Assembly: GCA_910584995.1 (NCBI GenBank)
Contig: CAJUDW010000048.1
Location: forward strand, 1-10,901
Direction of reading: 5' to 3'
Source: an uncultured Oscillibacter sp.
GTDB lineage: Bacteria; Bacillota; Clostridia; Oscillospirales; Oscillospiraceae
Length of the DNA: 10,901 bases
Numbering within the stretch: position 1 is the stretch's first letter; each line of letters begins with the position of its first letter. The notes below the pieces were generated by a model, which made no database searches, was not told the origin of the DNA, and saw only the letters and a program-made list of their open reading frames with translations. This document shows positions 5,838 through 10,901 of this stretch, in pieces. A program made the translations under genes and the position numbers.

Positions 5838-6034
5838 ATGAAAGCAGGAGATAACAAAGAATTTTGGCAAAGGCGCGGCTGCTGGCCCTGGCGGGATTCA
5901 AGGTCTATTCCAAATGGACATTGGGAGGATTTGAACGGTTCATTTCAGAGCATAATTTTCAAATCACACAAACAGCCCCGCTTGACGGAAGCCTTGCGCC
6001 GCTGTGCTATTTGGAGGCGAGTGTTCAGAAATGA
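5838..6034 (+). pseudogene. Class I SAM-dependent methyltransferase remnant (internal deletion, frameshift)
   Basis: A good ribosome site (AAGGGAG, 9 nt spacing) precedes ATG at 5838, giving M-K-A-G-D-N-K-E-F-W-Q-R, a typical start of small class I methyltransferases. Directly after, another frame (from about 5855) reads a recognisable methyltransferase C terminus: A-G-F-K-V-Y-S-K-W-T, then F-E-R-F-I-S-E-H-N-F, and L-C-Y-L-E-A ending at TGA 6032-6034. That TGA overlaps the next ATG as ATGA, as expected for the ancestral stop. The SAM-binding core (about 130-140 residues of a usual ~200) is missing, and the two ends are out of frame. Reading from ATG 5838 instead gives a 71-residue product ending at 6053 that resembles nothing I know. 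The family call is from memory of the motifs, not a search. An assembly or strain-level deletion cannot be excluded. Confidence 0.6.
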
Positions 6035-6813
6035 CAAAGAATGTGATCCTTGAACTGCTCCTTCCCTTCCTGGGAACTTCATTGGGAGCAGGATGCGTGT
6101 TCTTCTTAAAAAGAGGAATGAATCTGCTGGTTCAGCGGGCCTTGACCGGCTTTGCGGCGGGTGTCATGGTGGCGGCATCAATCTGGAGCCTGTTGGTTCC
6201 CGCCATGGAACAGGCGGAGGATATGGGCCAATGGGCCTTTTTTCCGGCAGTTGTGGGGTTCTGGCTGGGTATCCTGTTCCTGCTGGTACTGGACAGGACG
6301 GTCCCCCATCTGCACCGGAACAGCAGTCAGCCGGAAGGACCCCACACCCGCTTAAAACGGACCACCATGCTGGTACTGGCCGTCACCCTCCACAACATTC
6401 CGGAGGGGATGGCGGTAGGCGTGGTGCTGGCGGGTTGGATGGCCGGGAACGATACCATCACCGCCACTGCAACGATGGCTCTGTCCATCGGCATCGCCAT
6501 TCAGAATTTCCCGGAGGGGGCGATCATCTCCATGCCCCTCCAGGCAGAGGGAGTGGGAAAAGGCCGCGCTTTCCTATACGGCGTTCTCTCCGGCATCGTG
6601 GAGCCTTTGGCGGCGGTCCTGACCATGCTGGCGGCAGGATTGATCCTGCCCGCTCTGCCTTATCTGCTCGGTTTTGCTGCGGGAGCGATGATCTATGTAG
6701 TAGTGGAGCAACTGATCCCGGAGGCATCCGCCGGGGAACATTCCAACCTGGGAACGATGTTCTTCGCGGCGGGATTTACCATCATGCTGGCGCTGGATGT
6801 GGCGTTGGGATAA
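6031..6813 (+). CDS. ZIP family divalent metal transporter
   Basis: Integral membrane transporter of 260 residues that brings Zn(II), Fe(II) or Mn(II) into the cytoplasm. Two hallmark metal-site helices are present: HNIPEG (121-126) and QNFPEG (158-163), in the first of which His, Asn and Glu should be ligands. There are about eight hydrophobic segments, a His-containing loop between helices 3 and 4 (P-H-L-H-R, 92-96), then EPLAA (191-195) and EQLIPE (226-231), fitting the GufA/ZupT-like branch. The second motif has Gln in place of the first His, as in many of this branch. ATG 6031 overlaps the remnant's TGA; GGAGG lies 13 nt upstream, a little far, so an in-frame GTG at 6004 remains possible. 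It ends the feo operon, and specificity for iron is suggested only by context. Confidence 0.9.
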   Translation: MTKNVILELLLPFLGTSLGAGCVFFLKRGMNLLVQRALTGFAAGVMVAASIWSLLVPAMEQAEDMGQWAFFPAVVGFWLGILFLLVLDRTVPHLHRNSSQPEGPHTRLKRTTMLVLAVTLHNIPEGMAVGVVLAGWMAGNDTITATATMALSIGIAIQNFPEGAIISMPLQAEGVGKGRAFLYGVLSGIVEPLAAVLTMLAAGLILPALPYLLGFAAGAMIYVVVEQLIPEASAGEHSNLGTMFFAAGFTIMLALDVALG

Positions 6814-6820
6814 AAGGGGC

Positions 6821-6849
6821 TTGACAAATTTTCTTCTGTCTGCTATTCT
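6821..6849 (+). promoter_or_regulatory. SigA-type promoter of the TetR gene
   Basis: TTGACA (6821-6826), a 17-nt spacer, then TATTCT (6844-6849). It begins 8 nt after the ZIP stop, with no terminator between, so read-through from the feo operon is possible. The predicted start near 6856 falls inside the downstream palindrome. Confidence 0.85.
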
Positions 6850-6876
6850 ATAACAGCGATATATAACGCCGTTATA
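6849..6876. promoter_or_regulatory. 28-bp palindrome, probable TetR operator
   Basis: Outer arms TATAAC (6849-6854) and GTTATA (6871-6876); 12 of 14 symmetric positions over the full 28 bp are complementary. It can also be read as two tandem TATAAC-N3-G(T/A)TATA boxes, the second perfect (6862-6876). It overlaps the end of the -10 and the transcription start, the expected place for TetR self-repression. Confidence 0.75.
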
Positions 6877-6889
6877 AGTGAGGTATACC

Positions 6890-7504
6890 ATGGAAGGACA
6901 GAGTGAAACTTTAACCCGTATCCATCAGGCGGCAATGGAGGAATTTCTGGAAAAGGGCTTTGCGGACGCCTCCCTGCGACAAATCGTCAAGAATGCCGGA
7001 GTGACGACCGGAGCCTTTTACGGGTACTACTCCAGCAAGGAGGCCCTGTTCACTGCCTTGGTAGAACCTCATGCGGCGGCGGTCATGGGAATGTTCATGC
7101 GGGCACAGACGGCGTTCTCCGAACTGCCGGAGGCGGAACAGCCCAGCCATGTAGGGGTAGAATCCAGTGATTGCGTAAAGGAAATGCTGGGCTATGTGTA
7201 CCAGCATCTTGACCCGTTCAGATTGTTGATCTGCAAGGCCCAGGGCACTGGATACGAAAACTTTATCCACAGCATGGTAGAGATCGAAGTGGAAGCCACC
7301 CAGCGTTTCATGGAAGTCCTGCGCAGACAGGGCCGGGACATCCCAGAGCTGGACGATCAGCTCTGCCACATCATTGCCAGCGGGATGTTCCACGGGATAT
7401 TCGAGGTCGTGGTCCACGATATGCCCTATGACCGGGCAAAGCACTATGTCAAACAGCTCCAGGATTTTTTCCTTGCTGGCTGGCACAGTATGATGGGGGT
7501 CTAA
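6890..7504 (+). CDS. TetR/AcrR family transcriptional regulator
   Basis: One-component repressor of 204 residues. The N-terminal domain is typical: I-H-Q-A-A-M-E-E-F-L-E-K-G-F (11-24), the helix-turn-helix L-R-Q-I-V-K-N-A-G-V-T-T-G-A-F-Y-G-Y-Y (29-47), then S-S-K-E-A-L-F (48-54). The C-terminal ligand domain is variable and its effector cannot be read from sequence. Start: ATG 6890 with GTGAGG 6 nt upstream; an in-frame GTG at 6878 is part of that ribosome site. It is followed, with no visible terminator, by two ABC genes on the same strand, so the likely targets are its own promoter and the ABC pair. TetR genes with two exporter-fold ABC half-transporters are a recurring arrangement in Firmicutes. 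Confidence 0.92.
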   Translation: MEGQSETLTRIHQAAMEEFLEKGFADASLRQIVKNAGVTTGAFYGYYSSKEALFTALVEPHAAAVMGMFMRAQTAFSELPEAEQPSHVGVESSDCVKEMLGYVYQHLDPFRLLICKAQGTGYENFIHSMVEIEVEATQRFMEVLRRQGRDIPELDDQLCHIIASGMFHGIFEVVVHDMPYDRAKHYVKQLQDFFLAGWHSMMGV

Positions 7505-7520
7505 GACCCCTTTCATTCGG

Positions 7521-7550
7521 CCCACAAGTTAGCTTTAACTAACTTGTGGG
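7521..7550. promoter_or_regulatory. Candidate DtxR-type operator D (before ABC genes)
   Basis: Perfect 12-bp inverted repeat CCCACAAGTTAG / CTAACTTGTGGG around CTTTAA. Its core AGTTAG-CTTTAA-CTAACT (7527-7544) is nearly identical to operator C before feoB. No T-tract follows, so it is not a terminator. It lies in the 114-nt gap between tetR and the first ABC gene, 68 bp upstream of the start codon. I could not identify a convincing promoter in that gap. Confidence 0.75.
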
Positions 7551-7618
7551 GATGGATATGAGAAAGTGTCCGCGGCGCTTTCTGTATCATAGATCATTTG
7601 TCACAAGGAGGTATCCAC

Positions 7619-9382
7619 TTGAAGAAAAACAGCAATCTCCGGGAGCTGATGGGCTACGCCGGGGGACACAGGTATCTGACCTACTTATCCCTGCTGCTGT
7701 CCGCCATCAGTGCGATCCTGGCACTTTTCCCCTTCGTTTTCCTGTTCCGAATCATCCAGGAGGTCATTGCGGTGGCCCCCAACTACGCACAGGCCACGCA
7801 CATCGTCCGCAACGGCTGGATGGCGGTGGGATTTGCGGTGCTGTCCATCGTGATCTATGTCTGCGCTCTGATGAGTTCCCACCTGTCGGCCTTCCGTATC
7901 GCCGGAAATATCCGCAAGGCGCTGATGGCCCATATTGCCGAGCTGCCCTTGGGTTTCATCGGGGAGACAGGCAGCGGAAAAATTCGCCGCATCGTCAGCG
8001 ACAGCAGCGCGGCCACCGAAACGTATCTTGCCCACCAGCTTCCCGATATGTCGGCGGCGGTCACCACGCCGGTGTGCATGATCGTCATGCTGTTTCTGTT
8101 TGACTGGCGGTTTGGCCTTGTCAGCCTCCTGCCGGTAATCCTGGGCTTTGCGGCTATGTTCAAAATGGCCGGACCTTCCATGGCGGAGGACATGAAGCTC
8201 TACCAAAACGCCCTGGCGGACATGAACAACGAGGCGGTGGAGTATGTGCGGGGCGTTCCGGTTGTGAAAACCTTCGGGCAGACCGTCCACTCCTTCAAGC
8301 GATTTAAGGGGACCATCGACAGCTATTACGAGTTTGTCATGTCCTACTGCAAGAAGTGCCGCCCGTCCATGCTGTCCTATACGGTCCTGGTCAACAGCGC
8401 CTTCGCGTTCCTGATTGTACTGGCGCTGATTCTGGCGGGCGGTGGGCCGGTGCTGCTGAACTTCATCTTCTATGTGATCTTCACGCCCCTCATTGCCACG
8501 GCCATGACCAAGGTGATGTTTATGAGCGAAAACGGCATGATTGCGGCGGACGCTATGAGCCGCATCCACTCCATTCTGGATGTGGAGCCTCTGCCCGAAC
8601 CCCGCAGCGGCAAGGTCCCCACGGACAACGACGTTGTCCTGGAAAATGTGACCTTCCGCTACACAGGCGGAATAACGGACGCGCTCCGTGATGTGACCAT
8701 TCGGGTGGGCGCAGGCGAGACTGTGGCTCTGGTAGGCCCCTCCGGGGGCGGCAAGACCACTGTGGCCGGCTTGATCTCCCGGTTTTGGGATGTGGCTGGC
8801 GGTTCCATCCAGATTGGCGGCATCAACGTAAAGGATATACCCAAGGAGACACTGACGGACACCGTGGCCTATGTATTCCAGGACAGCCGCCTGCTGAAAG
8901 CCTCCATTCTGGAAAATGTACGGCTGGCCAAGCCCAATGCCTCCCGGCAGGAGGTGGAACGGGTACTCCATGAGGCGCAGTGCGACGACATCATCCAGAA
9001 GCTGCCCCAGGGCATCGACACGGTGATCGGCACAAAAGGCGTGTATCTCTCCGGGGGCGAACAGCAGCGTATCGCCATCGCCCGTGTCATGCTGAAAAAT
9101 GCGCCCATCCTCATTCTGGACGAAGCGACAGCCTTTGCGGACCCGGAGAACGAGGCTCTGGTCCAGCGAGCCTTTGAACGGCTTTCTAAGGGCAGGACCG
9201 TAATTATGATTGCCCACCGGCTGACCACCATCAAGAACGCCGACTGCATTTTCGTCCTGCGAGAGGGCCGCGTGGAGGAGAGCGGGACCCACGATACCCT
9301 TGTGGCCGGAGGCGGCCTATACGCCAAGATGTGGCAGGATTATCAGACCTCTGTGAGCTGGAAGGTAGGTGCCGCGAAATGA
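7619..9382 (+). CDS. ABC transporter half-subunit, permease-ATPase fusion (exporter fold)
   Basis: Fused membrane and nucleotide-binding protein of 587 residues. The membrane domain occupies about residues 20-320, with hydrophobic segments near 20-45, 66-86, 147-182 and 258-290. The ATPase has Walker A GPSGGGKT (373-380), Q-loop Q421, signature LSGGEQQR (477-484), Walker B ILILDE (497-502) and H-loop H533. The D-loop region reads D-E-A-T-A-F-A-D-P-E in place of S-A-L-D, a form I associate with IrtA/YbtP-like siderophore importers (recollection, not a search), as is the E-Y-V-R-G-V-P-V-V-K-T-F-G-Q segment (208-221). The start is TTG at 7619, behind AAGGAGGT with 6 nt spacing. The stop overlaps the next ATG (ATGA), pointing to an obligate heterodimer. 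The iron-type operator upstream supports a role with iron or siderophores; drug or peptide export remains possible. Confidence 0.93.
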   Translation: MKKNSNLRELMGYAGGHRYLTYLSLLLSAISAILALFPFVFLFRIIQEVIAVAPNYAQATHIVRNGWMAVGFAVLSIVIYVCALMSSHLSAFRIAGNIRKALMAHIAELPLGFIGETGSGKIRRIVSDSSAATETYLAHQLPDMSAAVTTPVCMIVMLFLFDWRFGLVSLLPVILGFAAMFKMAGPSMAEDMKLYQNALADMNNEAVEYVRGVPVVKTFGQTVHSFKRFKGTIDSYYEFVMSYCKKCRPSMLSYTVLVNSAFAFLIVLALILAGGGPVLLNFIFYVIFTPLIATAMTKVMFMSENGMIAADAMSRIHSILDVEPLPEPRSGKVPTDNDVVLENVTFRYTGGITDALRDVTIRVGAGETVALVGPSGGGKTTVAGLISRFWDVAGGSIQIGGINVKDIPKETLTDTVAYVFQDSRLLKASILENVRLAKPNASRQEVERVLHEAQCDDIIQKLPQGIDTVIGTKGVYLSGGEQQRIAIARVMLKNAPILILDEATAFADPENEALVQRAFERLSKGRTVIMIAHRLTTIKNADCIFVLREGRVEESGTHDTLVAGGGLYAKMWQDYQTSVSWKVGAAK

Positions 9383-10901
9383 TCGAACGACTGATGAAAC
9401 GCTTTGCCCTCTCGGAAGAAGGGGCGAAAGGGCTGGTGCGGGCTGGTGCCGCCTGTACCGTCGCCGATCTGATGCTGATGCTCCCGGTGGGGCTTCTCTA
9501 TCTGCTGGCAAGCGATTTTTTGAGCGGCAGCGTCCGGTCGGGGCGCTATCCACTCTACGGCCTGGGCATCGTTGTGGCGCTGCTGCTGATCCTGCTCTCG
9601 GAGTTTTGGAAGTACAATGCCACCTACTTCTCCACTTACCTGGAATCCGGGGCCTGCCGCATCCGGCTGGCGGAGAAGCTGCGGCGGCTCCCCCTGTCCT
9701 TCTTCGGCAAAAAGGATTTGGCCGACCTGACCAACACCATCATGGGGGATGTGCAGATAACAGAGCAGATGTTTTCCCATTATGTTCCGCAGTTCTACGG
9801 CTCTATCCTGTCCACCTGCCTTGTGGCGGTCAGCCTGCTGTGCGTAGACTTGCCGATGGCCCTTGCCGCCCTGTGGGTGCTGCCCATTACTTTGGTAATC
9901 GTTGGGTTTTCCAAGAAAGCTCAGAATTATTTTACCCGCAGACAGAACGCCGCCCTGATCGACATGGCGGACGGTGTGCAGGAGTGCCTGGAAACCATCC
10001 GTGATTTGAAAAGCAATAAGGCCGAACAGGCGTATCTGGGCGGACTGTATCAGAAAATCGACACGTTTGAAAACCGGCAATTCAAGAGCGAATTGGGTTC
10101 TGCCCTGTTTATTGTCCCCGCGCAGATGCTCTTAAAGCTGGGAATCGTCTCTGTTGCCCTGGTGGGAAGTATGCGTTTGATGAGCGGCGAACTGTCCCTT
10201 GTGACCTTCTTCCTGTTCCTGCTGGTTATCTCCCGCATTTATGAACCCATGTCTTTTGCCCTGCAAAATTTGGCGGCAATAAACTCCATGCAGGTGAATA
10301 TTGACCGCATGAACGAGATCAACGAAAGCCCTTCCCAGGGCGGCGAAACAGCCTTTGCCCCCAAGGGGTACGACATAGCCTTTGACCATGTGGGCTTTGC
10401 CTATAACAGCGGCGAGACAGTGCTGAAGGATGTCTCCTTTACCGCCAAGCAGGGCGAGGTGACGGCGCTGATCGGCCCCTCCGGGGGCGGTAAATCCACC
10501 GCCGCAAAGCTGGCGGCGCGGTTTTGGGACATTGACCGGGGTCGGATCACCGTGGGGGGCGTGGATGTTGCCACAGTAGACCCGGAGAAGCTCCTGACCG
10601 CCTACTCCATCGTGTTCCAGGATGTAACGCTGTTCAACAACACGGTGATGGAGAACATCCGCATCGGCAGAAAGGACGCCACGGACGCGGAAGTTATCCA
10701 AGCGGCGAAAGAGGCCATGTGCGGGGAGTTCATCGCCAAGCTCCCCCAGGGGTATCAGACCATGATCGGAGAAAACGGCTCCACCCTCTCTGGGGGTGAG
10801 CGGCAGCGTATCTCCATCGCCCGCGCCCTTTTGAAGAACGCGCCCATCATCCTCTTGGACGAGGCCACCGCCTCCCTGGACGCCGAGAACGAGACGGAGA
10901 T
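9379..10901 (+). CDS. ABC transporter half-subunit, second of pair, 3' end outside window
   Basis: Partner of the preceding subunit; 507 residues are visible of an expected ~580. It begins M-I-E-R-L-M-K-R-F-A-L-S-E-E-G-A-K, has a membrane domain at about residues 20-300, then a nucleotide-binding domain with Walker A GPSGGGKS (366-373), Q414, signature LSGGERQR (470-477), Walker B IILLDE (490-495) and a standard D-loop S-L-D-A-E (499-503). The window ends before the H-loop His. Unlike the first subunit, it has the classical S-L-D D-loop, so the two ATP sites of the heterodimer may differ. ATG overlaps the upstream TGA, indicating coupled translation and equal amounts. Function as for the partner: probably iron-siderophore uptake, by context. 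Confidence 0.92.
   Translation, partial: MIERLMKRFALSEEGAKGLVRAGAACTVADLMLMLPVGLLYLLASDFLSGSVRSGRYPLYGLGIVVALLLILLSEFWKYNATYFSTYLESGACRIRLAEKLRRLPLSFFGKKDLADLTNTIMGDVQITEQMFSHYVPQFYGSILSTCLVAVSLLCVDLPMALAALWVLPITLVIVGFSKKAQNYFTRRQNAALIDMADGVQECLETIRDLKSNKAEQAYLGGLYQKIDTFENRQFKSELGSALFIVPAQMLLKLGIVSVALVGSMRLMSGELSLVTFFLFLLVISRIYEPMSFALQNLAAINSMQVNIDRMNEINESPSQGGETAFAPKGYDIAFDHVGFAYNSGETVLKDVSFTAKQGEVTALIGPSGGGKSTAAKLAARFWDIDRGRITVGGVDVATVDPEKLLTAYSIVFQDVTLFNNTVMENIRIGRKDATDAEVIQAAKEAMCGEFIAKLPQGYQTMIGENGSTLSGGERQRISIARALLKNAPIILLDEATASLDAENETE

Noticed and set aside
5838..6053. 71-residue frame as an intact small gene
   Set aside because: After the first ~12 residues the frame resembles nothing, whereas the alternate frame reads as a methyltransferase C terminus whose stop overlaps the ZIP start; a remnant explains both.
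6093..6824. 243-residue Gly/Arg/His-rich plus-strand frame over the ZIP gene
   Set aside because: It is the off-frame reading of a clear ZIP transporter with HNIPEG and QNFPEG.
7521..7550. Inverted repeat after tetR as a terminator
   Set aside because: No T-tract on either strand; the core is nearly identical to the box before feoB, so an operator is the better reading.
7685..9292. 535-residue open frame on the minus strand opposite the first ABC gene
   Set aside because: The plus strand has all ABC motifs in order. The antisense frame is a composition shadow.
1..10901. Mobile elements, CRISPR arrays, tRNA or rRNA genes
   Set aside because: No transposase or integrase frame, no regularly spaced repeats and no tRNA-like cloverleaf or rRNA sequence was recognised on either strand.

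Overview
This window is a dense metal-homeostasis region from a fairly GC-rich bacterium. The FeoA-FeoA-FeoB arrangement, the small FeoB-associated Cys-rich protein, strong AGGAGG-type ribosome binding sites and the style of the protein families all suggest a Firmicutes/Clostridia genome, probably a gut Oscillospiraceae- or Lachnospiraceae-like organism. That assignment is inferred from gene content; no rRNA marker is present.

Layout, left to right. (1) A P1B-like heavy-metal P-type ATPase, cut by the left edge (+, to 1753), ends in a perfect 10-bp hairpin terminator. (2) Converging on it is a DtxR-family metalloregulator (-, 1793-2173). (3) Divergent from the regulator is an iron-uptake operon: feoA (2339), a second feoA (2711), feoB (3008-5215), a 44-residue FeoB-associated Cys-rich membrane protein (5229-5363), a second DtxR-like winged-helix protein that lacks the family's metal ligands (5448), a methyltransferase gene collapsed by an internal deletion (5838-6034), and a ZIP-family metal transporter (6031-6813). 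(4) A TetR-family regulator (6890-7504) has its own strong promoter and a 28-bp operator-like palindrome. (5) Two exporter-fold ABC half-transporters (7619-9382 and 9379 to the right edge) overlap by ATGA. They resemble the heterodimeric pairs that take up siderophores.

The unifying signal is an 18-bp inverted repeat of the form RGTTAG-N6-CTAAC. It occurs four times, each at a gene boundary where an iron regulator would act: at the dtxR promoter, just downstream of the feoA promoter, directly before feoB, and before the ABC pair (there inside perfect 12-bp arms). I infer that the first DtxR-like protein binds these sites, giving a local iron regulon of Feo uptake, the ABC pair and the regulator itself, with the TetR protein adding a second input to the ABC genes.

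Other points of interest are two mutually exclusive RNA hairpins that control access to the ribosome binding site of the metal-ligand-less DtxR paralogue, a nested inverted-repeat (RNA-like) spacer between the two feoA genes, and substitutions in the P-type ATPase at normally invariant glycines. I found no tRNA, rRNA, CRISPR array, insertion sequence or origin.
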